A program made the position numbers and the translations under genes. The notes under the pieces are model-generated. The model had not been told where the DNA came from. It worked only from the letters and a program-made list of their open reading frames with translations, and searched no databases. Shown one piece after another: positions 32,499-41,051 of a stretch of 64,000 nt of DNA. This stretch comes from JBDFMH01 sp047238125 (lineage in GTDB: Bacteria > Pseudomonadota > Alphaproteobacteria > Sphingomonadales > Sphingomonadaceae). The stretch spans positions 2,852,001 to 2,916,000 of the forward strand of contig NZ_JBDFMH010000001.1 of NCBI RefSeq assembly GCF_047238125.1, in the 5' to 3' direction. The stretch's first letter is position 1, and each line of letters begins with the position of its first letter.

Positions 32499-33611
32499 TC
32501 ACACCCGCATCGGCATCAGCACGTACAGCGCCGGCGCCTTGTCGTTCTCGCGGATCAGGGTGGGGGCGGCGGCATCCGCAAGGTGAACCTCGACGCTGTC
32601 GCCTTCGATCTGCCCCAGAATATCCATCAGGTAGCGCGCGTTGAAGCCGATCTCGAACGGCATCGCGGCATAGTCGCCCGGCACCTCTTCGGCTGCGGTG
32701 CCGTTTTCCGGACTGGTGACGGAAAGCGTGATCTTGTCGCGGTCGAGCGCCATCTTCACGGCGCGGGTCTTTTCGCTGGCGATGGTCGCCACCCGGTCGA
32801 CGCCTTCCATGAAGCTGCGCGGATCGAGCTTCAGCAGCTTGTCGTTCGCGGTCGGGATGACGCGGCTGTAATCGGGGAAGGTGCCGTCGATCAGCTTGCT
32901 CGTCAGGATCGCCGTGCCGAGGTTGAAGCGGACTTTGGTGGTGGACAGCGACACTTCGACCGAGCCGTCGACTTCGTCGAGCAGCTTGCGCAGCTCGCCC
33001 ACGCATTTGCGGGGGATGATGACGTCTGGCATGCCGGCGGCGCCATCGGGACGGGCAACGGTGACGCGCGCGAGGCGGTGGCCGTCGGTGGCCGCCGCCT
33101 TCAGCACCGGCTGCGCATCATCGGCGACATGCAGGAAGATGCCGTTCAGATAGTAGCGCGTCTCCTCGGTCGAGATCGCGAACCGGGTCTTGTCGATGAT
33201 CTGCTTCAGCGTCTCGGCGGGCAGTTCGAACTTGGTGGGCAGATCGCCCTCGGCGATCACGGGGAAGTCGTCCCGCGGCAGCGTCTGGAGGTTGAAGCGG
33301 GCACGCCCGGCCACGATCAGCATCTTGCCTTCGGCCGCGGTCAGCTGGACCTGCGATCCTTCCGGCAGCTTGCGCGCAATATCGAACAAGGTGTGCGCGG
33401 AAACCGTGGTCGATCCGGCAGTTTCGACGTCGGCGGAGACGGTGTCCACGATTTGCAGGTCGAGATCGGTCGCCATCAGCTTCAGCGCGCCATCCGCCGT
33501 CGCCTCGATCAGCACGTTCGAGAGGATCGGGATGGTGTTGCGCCGCTCGACCACGCTCTGGACGTGGCTGAGGCTCCTCAACAGGATCGCGCGCTCGATC
33601 GTCGCCTTCAT
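32499..33611 (-). CDS. dnaN: DNA polymerase III beta subunit (sliding clamp)
   Basis: The 370-residue ring-forming processivity factor has three repeated domains. It opens MKATIERAILLRSLSHVQSV and includes TIPILSNVLIEATADGALKLMATDLD, the groove region of the second domain, and the C-terminal APALYVLMPMRV that ends every clamp of this group. It encircles DNA and tethers polymerase III and repair partners. ATG 33611 is the usual start; a longer frame reads into the intergenic region. No dnaA, recF or gyrB lies nearby, so dnaN is not in an origin cluster here. Confidence 0.96.
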   Translation of the reverse strand: MKATIERAILLRSLSHVQSVVERRNTIPILSNVLIEATADGALKLMATDLDLQIVDTVSADVETAGSTTVSAHTLFDIARKLPEGSQVQLTAAEGKMLIVAGRARFNLQTLPRDDFPVIAEGDLPTKFELPAETLKQIIDKTRFAISTEETRYYLNGIFLHVADDAQPVLKAAATDGHRLARVTVARPDGAAGMPDVIIPRKCVGELRKLLDEVDGSVEVSLSTTKVRFNLGTAILTSKLIDGTFPDYSRVIPTANDKLLKLDPRSFMEGVDRVATIASEKTRAVKMALDRDKITLSVTSPENGTAAEEVPGDYAAMPFEIGFNARYLMDILGQIEGDSVEVHLADAAAPTLIRENDKAPALYVLMPMRV

Positions 33612-33690
33612 TCTGTGCCCCAAATCCCCGAAGTCCAAACGGACTGGCGTTATAGCGCGGGTGACGGGGGCCGGAAGAGGGGCCGCACAG

Positions 33691-33717
33691 AAAAAGGCCG
33701 GACGTTGCCGCCCGGCC
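33691..33717 (-). terminator. intrinsic terminator after the outer-membrane barrel gene
   Basis: On the minus strand GGCCGG (33717-33712) pairs with CCGGCC (33701-33696), followed by five T. It lies 36 bp past the barrel-gene stop and about 80 bp upstream of the dnaN start, so it isolates dnaN from the upstream gene. Confidence 0.85.
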
Positions 33718-33752
33718 TCTTCCCGCATCCCTGATAAGAGGGGCGCGATCGA

Positions 33753-34331
33753 TCAGAAGCGGAAGCCGAAGCCGGCGACCGCCTGGTGGCGTTCCACACC
33801 GGCTTCATAGTTGGAATAGCGATATTCCGCCTTCACGAAGCTGTTCGGGCCGACCTTCTGCTCAAGTCCGGCGCCGACGCGCACGCCATCGAGATTGCCG
33901 TCGGCCAATTCCACGCGGCCGGTGCCGTCGTCGCCGGTCGCACGGAAGCCGGCATTGGTGTAACCGACCTTGCCGTAGACGAGCGTATCGGGACCGATCG
34001 CAGAGCCGACCCGGCCGCCGGCGTAGAGATCACGGCCGACACGGGCACAGACTTCCGGGCTGGCGGCGGTGCGCGCGCCAACGCAATCCTTGATGTTGGA
34101 GTCGGTATATTCACCTTCCAGGCCAACGACGAGGCCGCCCAACTGCATGTCGTATCCGGCCGCGACGCCGTACATGACGCTGTCGTCCTTGCCCGGGTTC
34201 ACATCGACCTTGTCGTAACCGATGATGCCTTCGACGCGCGGGCCGGTGAACGGAGCGGCCTCCTGCGCGAGGACGGGGGATGCGGCCGCGCCGGCGAGCA
34301 GCAGGGCGGCGGTGTAAGCAAAGCTACGCAT
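33753..34331 (-). CDS. small outer-membrane beta-barrel protein (opacity/OmpA-like porin family)
   Basis: The 192-residue product has a signal peptide (MRSFAYTAALLLAGAAASPVLAQ). Eight or so amphipathic strands follow, with family motifs GPRVEGIIGYDKVDV, VMYGVAAGYDMQLGGLVVGLEGEYTDSN, GGRVGSAIGPDTLVYGKVGYTNAGF and the closing FVKAEYRYSNYEAGVERHQAVAGFGFRF. The terminal Phe after alternating residues is the assembly signal for the Bam complex. This is the Surf_Ag/OMP_b-brl type, a common major outer-membrane protein of sphingomonads. ATG 34331 has GGAG 7 bases upstream. It is divergent from the secreted protein at 34462. Confidence 0.9.
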   Translation of the reverse strand: MRSFAYTAALLLAGAAASPVLAQEAAPFTGPRVEGIIGYDKVDVNPGKDDSVMYGVAAGYDMQLGGLVVGLEGEYTDSNIKDCVGARTAASPEVCARVGRDLYAGGRVGSAIGPDTLVYGKVGYTNAGFRATGDDGTGRVELADGNLDGVRVGAGLEQKVGPNSFVKAEYRYSNYEAGVERHQAVAGFGFRF

Positions 34332-34461
34332 GATCAAACTCCATCACGAATCCCCGTTGCCGGGGCCCGCGCTCAGTGCCTGAGAGCGATCGAGGTTGCA
34401 TGAACCTCACATAAACGAGCCCTTCCGTTGTATTTGGGCCACAGATCGGGGAAGGTGGGCT

Positions 34462-34977
34462 ATGCTCCTTCGATCCTCGCGACCGATGATCCGCGCAATC
34501 CTGATGGCCGGCCTGCTGTTGGCGGCGTCGCCGGCTTCGGCAGCGCGAGAGTCGCTTGGCGTGTTCGACGGCTGGGGTTCGTTTCGCGACGATCGCCCGA
34601 CGCGCTGCTTCGCAGTGGCGGAGCCGGTCGTGCGGCGGGGCGGGGGGGATTGGCGCCCGTTTGCCAGCATCTCCTTCTGGCCGGCGCGCGCGGTGCGCGG
34701 GCAGATCCATATCCGGCTGCGGCGCGCGAAGTTGCCGGGCGCACCGGTCACGCTGGCGATCGGCGATCGGCGATTCGCGCTGATCGGCGGCGGCGGCGAT
34801 GCATGGGCGCCCGACCCGCGCACGGATGCCACGATCGTGGCGGCGATGCGATCCGGCACCAGCCTGTCGGTCGAGACCCGCGCGCGCGACGGGCGCGCGT
34901 TCGTCGATGCCTATCGATTGCGCGGCGCTGCCACCGCGATCGATGCCGCCGCCTTGGGATGTGCACGGCGCGGTTGA
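34462..34977 (+). CDS. secreted IalB-like hypothetical protein
   Basis: The 171-residue product starts with a signal peptide (RSSRPMIRAILMAGLLLAASPASA). The mature domain contains FDGWGSFRDDRPTRCFAVAEP, a pattern of W and C resembling the invasion-associated locus B (IalB) fold, and ends AIDAAALGCARRG with a second Cys that could form a disulfide. GGGAAGGTGGG precedes ATG 34462. It is 20 bp upstream of rlmN on the same strand, so the two may be co-transcribed. The family name is a resemblance, not a firm assignment. Confidence 0.65.
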   Translation: MLLRSSRPMIRAILMAGLLLAASPASAARESLGVFDGWGSFRDDRPTRCFAVAEPVVRRGGGDWRPFASISFWPARAVRGQIHIRLRRAKLPGAPVTLAIGDRRFALIGGGGDAWAPDPRTDATIVAAMRSGTSLSVETRARDGRAFVDAYRLRGAATAIDAAALGCARRG

Positions 34978-34997
34978 CTGCGGCAACGGTGGAAAAA

Positions 34998-36233
34998 ATG
35001 GCGCACTTCGACTACATCGCCGCGATGAACGCCCCCCAGACCATCGCCATGCCCATCCCCGGCCATATCGATCCGGTGCCGGTGCCGCGCCCGCAGGTGC
35101 CGCGCGCCGACGGACGGGTCGACCTGATCGGGCTAACCCGCGATCAGCTGCGCATGGTGCTGGCGGACGCCGGGCTGGAGCCCAAGCAGGCACGGCTGCG
35201 CGCCAAGCAGCTGTGGCACTGGATCTATAACCGCGGCGCGACCGACTTCACGGTGATGACCGACATCGCCGAGGCGATGCATCCTTGGCTGGCCGAACGG
35301 TTCGTGATCGGCCGCCCGCAGGTCGTCGAGGCGCAGGTCTCGACCGATGGCACGCGCAAATGGCTGCTGCGGTCTGATGATGACCAGGATTACGAGATGG
35401 TGTTCATCCCGGATGCCGATCGCGGTACGCTGTGCGTATCGAGCCAGGTGGGCTGCACGCTGAATTGCCGCTTCTGCCACACCGGCACGATGCGGCTGGT
35501 GCGTAACCTGACCGCAGGCGAGATCGTCGGGCAGGTGATGCTGGCCCGCGATGCGCTCGGCGAATGGCCGAGCCAGCCCGAAGGCCGGATGCTCACCAAC
35601 ATCGTGATGATGGGGATGGGCGAGCCGCTCTATAATTTCGATAATGTCCGCGATGCGCTGAACCTGGTGATGGATGGCGACGGGCTGGCGCTGAGCAAGC
35701 GCCGGATCACGCTCAGCACATCGGGCGTGGTGCCGATGATGGCGCGGGCCGGTACCGAGATCGGCGTCAATCTCGCCGTGTCGCTGCATGCGGTGACGAA
35801 GGAGGTGCGCGACGAGATCGTGCCGCTCAACCGCAAATATGGAATCGAGGAACTGCTGCAGGCCTGCGCGGATTATCCCGGCGCCAACAACGCGCGGCGC
35901 ATCACGTTCGAATATGTGATGCTGAAGGACAAGAATGACAGCGACGCCGATGCGCGCGAGCTCGTCCGCCTGCTGCGCAAGTACAAGCTGCCCGCCAAGG
36001 TGAACCTGATCCCGTTCAACCCCTGGCCGGGCGCGGCCTACGAGACATCGACGCGCGAGCGGATCGCGGCGTTCAGCGACATCGTGTTCAAGGCCGGCAT
36101 CTCGGCCCCGGTGCGCACGCCGCGCGGCCGCGACATCGATGCCGCCTGCGGACAGCTGAAGACTGCATCGGAGAAGAAGAGCCGCGCCGAGCTCGACCGG
36201 CTGGCGGAAGAGAAGCAGGCCGCGCTGGGCTGA
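34998..36233 (+). CDS. rlmN: 23S rRNA (A2503)-C2/tRNA (A37)-C2 methyltransferase
   Basis: This 411-residue radical SAM methyltransferase modifies A2503 of 23S rRNA and A37 of some tRNAs. It carries the cluster motif CxxxCxxC as Cys153, Cys157, Cys160 (CTLNCRFC) and MLTNIVMMGMGEPLYNFDNV. The second methyl-carrying cysteine is expected at the C-terminus; the tail RTPRGRDIDAACGQL contains it. An N-terminal helical domain LRAKQLWHWIYNRGATDF binds RNA. The start is ATG 34998 (GGTGG upstream) or ATG 35025. Confidence 0.95.
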   Translation: MAHFDYIAAMNAPQTIAMPIPGHIDPVPVPRPQVPRADGRVDLIGLTRDQLRMVLADAGLEPKQARLRAKQLWHWIYNRGATDFTVMTDIAEAMHPWLAERFVIGRPQVVEAQVSTDGTRKWLLRSDDDQDYEMVFIPDADRGTLCVSSQVGCTLNCRFCHTGTMRLVRNLTAGEIVGQVMLARDALGEWPSQPEGRMLTNIVMMGMGEPLYNFDNVRDALNLVMDGDGLALSKRRITLSTSGVVPMMARAGTEIGVNLAVSLHAVTKEVRDEIVPLNRKYGIEELLQACADYPGANNARRITFEYVMLKDKNDSDADARELVRLLRKYKLPAKVNLIPFNPWPGAAYETSTRERIAAFSDIVFKAGISAPVRTPRGRDIDAACGQLKTASEKKSRAELDRLAEEKQAALG

Positions 36234-36280
36234 TCGCGCATGGTCTTGTTTTTGCTTCGTCCGGCGAGCTAGCAGGAGCC

Positions 36281-37513
36281 ATGTGGCTGCTCGATCGAAT
36301 GCTGCGCCGGATCGTCAAGCGCGGCGAACTCCTCGTCACAGAGGCGGATGGGACGCTGCATCGCTATGGCGCGGAAGATCCTGCCTTCGGCCGGGTCGCG
36401 ATCCGCTTCACCGACGCCGCCGTGCCCGCCTTCATCGCCCGCCACCCGCGGCTCGGCGCGGGCGAGGCGTGGATGAACGGTCGGATGGTGATGGAGGAAG
36501 GCGATATCCTCGCGCTGATCCTGCTGATCCGCAGCAATGCGCCATGGGAAAAGGGCGGGTCCAAGCTCGGCGGCAACAAGGTCAAGCAGCGGATCGGCGC
36601 GGCGGCATCGCTGGTCGGCCGGCTGAACTGGGAACGGCGTTCGAAGCGCAATGTCGCCCATCATTATGATCTGGGCGATCGGCTCTACGATCTCTTCCTG
36701 GATGCCGACCGCCAATATAGCTGCGCCTATTTCACCGATCCCGGCAACAGCCTGGAACAGGCGCAGGCCGACAAGAAGGCGCACATCGCCGCCAAGCTGA
36801 ACCTGAAGCCGGGTCTGCGTGTGCTGGATATCGGGTGCGGCTGGGGCGGGATGGCGCTCTATCTGAACCGGGTTGCCGATGTCGACGTGCTGGGCGTGAC
36901 GCTGAGCGAGGAACAGCTGAAGACGGCACGCGCGCGCGCCGAAGCTGCCGGCGTCGCCGATCGGGTGAAGTTCGAGCTGATCGACTATCGCCGCGTGGAG
37001 GGCCAGTTCGACCGGATCGTCTCGGTCGGCATGTTCGAACATGTCGGCCCGCCCAATTATCGCCGCTTCTTCGCCAAGTGCCGCAGCCTGCTGGCGGAAG
37101 ACGGGGTGATGCTGCTGCACACGATCGGCCGCTACGGGCCGCCGGGCACGACCGATACCTGGACCACGAAGTACATCTTCCCCGGCGGCTATAATCCCGC
37201 ACTGTCCGAGATCGTTTCCGCCAGCGAGCGATCGAAGCTGATCCTGTCGGACATGGAAACGCTGCGCGTCCATTATGCGCTGACGCTGGAGCAATGGTAT
37301 GCGCGGGCGGTGGCGGCGGAGCGTCGGATCGTCGAGCTGTATGACGAGCGCTTCTACCGGATGTGGATCTTCTATCTGGCCGGGGCGATCGCGGCGTTCC
37401 GGTTCGGCGGGATGTGCAACTACCAGCTGCAGTATATCCGCCGCCGCGATGCACTGCCGATCACGCGCGACTATCTGACGACGGCAGAGGCCAGCCTGAA
37501 AGCGCTGGGTTGA
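36281..37513 (+). CDS. cfa: cyclopropane-fatty-acyl-phospholipid synthase family methyltransferase
   Basis: The 410-residue enzyme has an N-terminal lipid-binding part and a SAM-dependent domain: NVAHHYDLGDRLYDLFLDAD, YSCAYFTDPGNSLEQAQADKKAHIAAKL, LDIGCGWGGMALYL, VGMFEHVGPPNYRRFFAKC and a C-terminal WIFYLAGAIAAFRFGGMCNYQLQ. It transfers a methylene from SAM across double bonds of membrane phospholipid acyl chains. Length and motif order match Cfa. The stop is shared with the TTG start of the acyltransferase gene (TTGA), linking two phospholipid enzymes. Confidence 0.92.
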   Translation: MWLLDRMLRRIVKRGELLVTEADGTLHRYGAEDPAFGRVAIRFTDAAVPAFIARHPRLGAGEAWMNGRMVMEEGDILALILLIRSNAPWEKGGSKLGGNKVKQRIGAAASLVGRLNWERRSKRNVAHHYDLGDRLYDLFLDADRQYSCAYFTDPGNSLEQAQADKKAHIAAKLNLKPGLRVLDIGCGWGGMALYLNRVADVDVLGVTLSEEQLKTARARAEAAGVADRVKFELIDYRRVEGQFDRIVSVGMFEHVGPPNYRRFFAKCRSLLAEDGVMLLHTIGRYGPPGTTDTWTTKYIFPGGYNPALSEIVSASERSKLILSDMETLRVHYALTLEQWYARAVAAERRIVELYDERFYRMWIFYLAGAIAAFRFGGMCNYQLQYIRRRDALPITRDYLTTAEASLKALG

Positions 37514-38241
37514 GACGGCTGGGGCGGCTGCGCGCCGGCATCGGCGTCCTCGCCGGTCTGACGCGGGTGCCGCTGTGGTTGGGTGCGGCACCGCGCAGCC
37601 CCTACGCGCGCGGACGGGAGCGCAGCTTCTTCCGGCGCGTGCTGGCCGGCTTCGGCATTCATCCAAGGTTCCGGGGTGCGGATCCGGCCGGGCCGGGCAC
37701 GCTTTATGTGGCGAACCATGTCAGCTGGGCCGATATCCCGTTGCTGGGCGCGCTGCTGGATGCCGATTTCGTATCGAAGGACGATGTCGGCGGCTGGCCA
37801 TTGCTGGGGCGGTTGGCGCGGCGGCGCGGCACGTTGTTCATCGATCGCGATCGCAAGCGCGAGACCGGCGGGCAGGCCGACGCGATGGCGGATCGGCTGG
37901 CCGAAGGCCACAGCCTGGTGCTGTTCGCGGAAGGCACGACCGGGGATGGCGTGACGCTGCTGCCGTTCCGATCCAGCCTGTTCGCCGCAGCCCGCGCGGC
38001 CCGGATGATCCAGCCGGTGCTGATCCGCTACCGCGCAGCCGACGGCGCTCCGCTAGATGCAGCAGCGATGCGCGCGTTCGCCTGGAGCGATCATCCGCTG
38101 GGGCAGAACGTCGCTCATATCGCGCGGACCGGAGCGGTGGCGGAGGTGGTGCTGCTCGATGCCTTTGCCCCGGGCGAGGACCGCAAGGCGATCGCGGCCC
38201 GCTGCCGGGACGCGATCGCCGCTGCCTGGAACGCGGACTGA
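37510..38241 (+). CDS. PlsC-like lysophospholipid/1-acylglycerol-3-phosphate acyltransferase
   Basis: The 243-residue protein has an N-terminal hydrophobic stretch (GIGVLAGLTRVPLWLGA) and the acyltransferase motifs NHVSWAD (HX4D catalytic block), GTLFIDRDRKRETG and LVLFAEGTTGDG, with a later PVLIRYRAADG. These are the PlsC set for acylating lysophosphatidate or other lysolipids at the inner membrane. The start is TTG 37510, overlapping the cfa stop as TTGA. Which lysolipid it uses cannot be told; hemolysin-type ornithine-lipid acyltransferase OlsA is an alternative. Confidence 0.88.
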   Translation: MRRLGRLRAGIGVLAGLTRVPLWLGAAPRSPYARGRERSFFRRVLAGFGIHPRFRGADPAGPGTLYVANHVSWADIPLLGALLDADFVSKDDVGGWPLLGRLARRRGTLFIDRDRKRETGGQADAMADRLAEGHSLVLFAEGTTGDGVTLLPFRSSLFAAARAARMIQPVLIRYRAADGAPLDAAAMRAFAWSDHPLGQNVAHIARTGAVAEVVLLDAFAPGEDRKAIAARCRDAIAAAWNAD

Positions 38242-38245
38242 CCGA

Positions 38246-38812
38246 TCAGCCTGCGGGACGCGCGCGTATTGCCGCCCGCGCCGCCTTGCGCTCTTCGGCC
38301 GTGACGGTGCCGTCGCGGTTGGCGTCGGCCGCATCGAAGCGGGCGATCGCGCGGGCCGACAGCTCGGCATAAGTCAGCTGGCCGTCCTTGTTGGCATCGG
38401 CCTGCATCAGCATCGCCCCGCCTCGCCCGCCCATCCGGCCGGCACCCCGCCAGTGACGTTTGCCATCGCGCTTCGAGGCGTCGGGGCGGGGGGCGGTGAA
38501 TTCTTCGCGGCTCAGCGTGCCGTTCCGGTCGGCGTCGAGCGTGGCGAACAGCGCGGTGCGGCGCTCGCCGCGCTTCGCCTGCCGCTCGGCCTTCTTCCCG
38601 GTGCGATGGGCGTCGATTTCGGCCTGGCTGATGCTGCCGTTGCGATCGGCGTCGAGCTTGGCGAACCGGGTCTTGAGGCGAGCTTCGAGATCGGTGCGAG
38701 TCATTGCTGGGCGCGGATCGGCCGGAGCGGCGATGGCGGGAACGACGGTGGCGCCTAGCGTGGCGACGGCGGCCAGCGCCAGCAGGGGCAATTGCGCAGA
38801 GAATCGGTTCAT
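38246..38812 (-). CDS. exported EF-hand calcium-binding protein
   Basis: This 188-residue protein has a signal peptide (FSAQLPLLALAAVATLGATV) and four EF-hand loops: DADRNGSISQAE, DADRNGTLSREE, DANKDGQLTYAE and DANRDGTVTAEE. Each has the D-x-D/N-x-D/N-G spacing for Ca2+. A glycine/arginine-rich linker (GKRHWRGAGRMGGRGGAM) joins the pairs. AAGGAG precedes ATG 38812. Such small periplasmic EF-hand proteins are numerous in sphingomonads; function unknown, probably calcium buffering or sensing in the envelope. Its stop lies 4 bp from the convergent acyltransferase stop. Confidence 0.92.
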   Translation of the reverse strand: MNRFSAQLPLLALAAVATLGATVVPAIAAPADPRPAMTRTDLEARLKTRFAKLDADRNGSISQAEIDAHRTGKKAERQAKRGERRTALFATLDADRNGTLSREEFTAPRPDASKRDGKRHWRGAGRMGGRGGAMLMQADANKDGQLTYAELSARAIARFDAADANRDGTVTAEERKAARAAIRARPAG

Positions 38813-38985
38813 GATCGGCTCCTTCACGCGCGGCAGGTCTGGACCGCGCGGAGATTCGGCTAAGCGCGCGATATTGCTGCCGTTGTTCGATCCTGACGCA
38901 TGCATTTCATCCCTGCAACATGGCAACGCGCTTGAACCCGCCGTCCGCCCTGTGGCAGGGGCGGCTCGCCTTTCGGGAGACGATG

Positions 38986-40206
38986 ATGAGCGACGCCGTA
39001 AAGCGAGTGGTGCTGGCCTTTTCGGGCGGGCTCGACACCAGCGTGATCCTGAAGTGGCTGCAGCAGAATTATCGCTGCGAAGTCGTGACCTTCACGGCCG
39101 ACCTTGGCCAGGGGGAAGAGCTGGAGCCGGCGCGCGCCAAGGCGCGGCTGATGGGCGTGCCCGACGAGCATATCTTCATCGACGATCTGCGCGAGGAATT
39201 CGTGCGCGATTATGTGTTCCCGATGATGCGTGCCAATGCGCTGTACGAGGGGCTTTACCTGCTCGGCACCTCGATCGCGCGGCCGCTGATCGCCAAGCGC
39301 CAGATCGAGATCGCGCGGATGGTGGGTGCGGATGCGGTGGCGCATGGCGCGACCGGCAAGGGCAATGATCAGGTCCGTTTCGAACTCGGCTATTATGCGC
39401 TGCAGCCCGACATCAAGGTCATCGCGCCCTGGCGTGAATGGGATCTCACCAGCCGTACCGCGCTGATCGCCTTTGCCGAGCAGCACCAGATCCCGGTGCC
39501 GAAGGACAAGCGCGGCGAAAGCCCGTTCTCGACCGACGCGAACCTCCTTCACACCTCGTCCGAGGGCAAGGTCCTCGAGGATCCGTGGGACGAAGTGCCC
39601 GATTATGTCTTCTCGCGCACCGTATCGCCCGAGGAAGCGCCGGACGTGGCGACGACGATCACGATCGATTTCGAGCGCGGTGATCCGGTCGCGATCGATG
39701 GCGAGGGGCTTGCGCCCGCGGCGCTGCTCGCCAAGCTCAACGATCTTGGCCGCGACAATGGCATCGGCCGGCTCGATCTGGTCGAGAACCGCTTCGTCGG
39801 CATGAAGAGCCGGGGCATGTACGAGACCCCGGGCGGCACCATCCTGCACTTGGCGCACCGCGCGATCGAGCAGATCACGCTGGATCGCGGCGCCGCCCAC
39901 CTCAAGGACGAGCTGGCGCCGCGCTATGCGGAGCTGATCTACAACGGTTTCTGGTTCAGCCCGGAGCGCGAGATGCTGCAGGCCGCGATCGACCACAGCC
40001 AGCAGAAGGTGTCGGGCACGGTGCGGCTGAAGCTCTACAAGGGCGGGGTGCACATCACCGGCCGCAAATCGCCTTATTCGCTCTATTCGGAGAAGGTGGT
40101 GACCTTCGAGGACGATGCCGGCGCCTATGACCAGCGCGATGCGGCGGGCTTCATCAAGCTCAACGCGCTCAGGCTTCGTCTGCTGGGGCGCCGGGACGGG
40201 CGGTAG
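38986..40206 (+). CDS. argG: argininosuccinate synthase
   Basis: The 406-residue enzyme ligates citrulline and aspartate with ATP in arginine synthesis. The ATP pyrophosphatase P-loop AFSGGLDTSVILKWL is near the N-terminus, followed by LGQGEELEPARAKA, GTSIARPLIAK and AHGATGKGNDQVRFE, with the C-terminal GRKSPYSLYSEKVVTFEDD. GGGAG lies 6 bases before ATG 38986; an adjacent ATG at 38983 is possible. The mRNA runs into a REP-like hairpin at 40212-40239. It is divergent from the EF-hand gene. Confidence 0.96.
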   Translation: MSDAVKRVVLAFSGGLDTSVILKWLQQNYRCEVVTFTADLGQGEELEPARAKARLMGVPDEHIFIDDLREEFVRDYVFPMMRANALYEGLYLLGTSIARPLIAKRQIEIARMVGADAVAHGATGKGNDQVRFELGYYALQPDIKVIAPWREWDLTSRTALIAFAEQHQIPVPKDKRGESPFSTDANLLHTSSEGKVLEDPWDEVPDYVFSRTVSPEEAPDVATTITIDFERGDPVAIDGEGLAPAALLAKLNDLGRDNGIGRLDLVENRFVGMKSRGMYETPGGTILHLAHRAIEQITLDRGAAHLKDELAPRYAELIYNGFWFSPEREMLQAAIDHSQQKVSGTVRLKLYKGGVHITGRKSPYSLYSEKVVTFEDDAGAYDQRDAAGFIKLNALRLRLLGRRDGR

Positions 40207-40211
40207 GCCAT

Positions 40212-40239
40212 CGTCGCCCCTGCCTACGCAGGGGTGACG
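40212..40239. repeat. single REP-like hairpin between argG and sufA
   Basis: CGTCGCCCCTGC (40212-40223) pairs with GCAGGGGTGACG (40228-40239) in 11 of 12 positions around a 4-base loop. It stands between convergent stops and may serve both directions as a transcription or decay barrier. The same unit occurs as an inverted pair at 44095-44179. Confidence 0.75.
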
Positions 40240-40251
40240 CGCCTTGTTAGA

Positions 40252-40605
40252 TCAGACCGTGAAGCTCTCGCCGCAGCCGCAGGCGCCCTTGGCGTTGGGG
40301 TTCTGGAACACAAAGCCGGCGGTGAAATCGTCTTCCACCCAATCCATCGTCGATCCGATCAGGTAAAGGATCGATCCGCCGTCGACATAGAGCGTGCCGC
40401 CCGGCGTCGCGATCGCCTCGTCGAACGGATCCGCGGTCGAGACATAATCGACCGAATAGGCGAGGCCGGAACAGCCGCGGCGCGGGGTCGACAGCTTCAC
40501 GCCGACCGCATCGGCCGGGGCGCGGCCCATCAGATCGGCGATGCGGGCCTCGGCCGAAGGCGTCAGGATCAGCGCGGCGGGGCGCGGGCGGGCGGTGGTG
40601 GCCAT
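40252..40605 (-). CDS. sufA: A-type Fe-S cluster carrier (HesB/IscA family)
   Basis: The 117-residue product has the three conserved cysteines of A-type carriers: RRGCSGLAY and the C-terminal GACGCGESF. The family receives Fe-S clusters from SufBCD and passes them to apo-enzymes. ATG 40605 overlaps the stop of the preceding SufT-like gene (TGATG), so it is the last gene of the suf operon. SufA is chosen over ErpA because of this context. Confidence 0.9.
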   Translation of the reverse strand: MATTARPRPAALILTPSAEARIADLMGRAPADAVGVKLSTPRRGCSGLAYSVDYVSTADPFDEAIATPGGTLYVDGGSILYLIGSTMDWVEDDFTAGFVFQNPNAKGACGCGESFTV

Positions 40606-41051
40606 CACAGCATCCCCAGTTCGAGCTTGGCCTCGTCCGACATCTTCTGCGGATCCCATGGCGGATCCCAGATCAAGTTCACCTCGGCCGATCCCACGCC
40701 CGGCACCGCGCCGACGCGCAGTTCCACCTCGCCCGGCATCGATTCCGCGACGGGGCAATGCGGCGTCGTCAGCGTCATGGTGACGATGGCATGCGCATCA
40801 TTGATCTCCACGCCGTAGATCAGGCCCAGATCATAGATATTCACCGGGATCTCGGGATCGTAGATCTCCTTCAGCGCCTCGATCACGCCATCATAGAGCG
40901 CGCCGCCCGGCTCCCCGGCCGGCTGGTCCGCCGCGGGCTGATCCAGGAAGCCGGTCAGATAGTCGCGCTGGCGCGGTTCCGCCTCGACGCGTGCCTTCGG
41001 CGGGGCTTCCACCCCGGTCACTTCCTCGACTGCGATCCTGCCGTCGCTCAT
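40605..41051 (-). CDS. sufT: SUF-associated MIP18/DUF59 protein (SufT/PaaD-like)
   Basis: The 148-residue protein has a variable N-terminus and a DUF59 domain: LYDGVIEALKEIYDPEIPVNIYDLGLIYGV, TMTLTTPHCPVAESMPGEVE and NLIWDPPWDPQKMSDEAKLELG. The DPEIPVNIYDLGLIY and TPHCP motifs are those of SUF-system MIP18-family proteins that help mature Fe-S proteins. It overlaps sufS by 4 nt (ATGA type) and sufA by 1 nt. Confidence 0.9.
   Translation of the reverse strand: MSDGRIAVEEVTGVEAPPKARVEAEPRQRDYLTGFLDQPAADQPAGEPGGALYDGVIEALKEIYDPEIPVNIYDLGLIYGVEINDAHAIVTMTLTTPHCPVAESMPGEVELRVGAVPGVGSAEVNLIWDPPWDPQKMSDEAKLELGML

Noticed and set aside
32469..33734. 421-codon plus-strand frame
   Set aside because: It is antisense to dnaN, which has a complete family-typical sequence.
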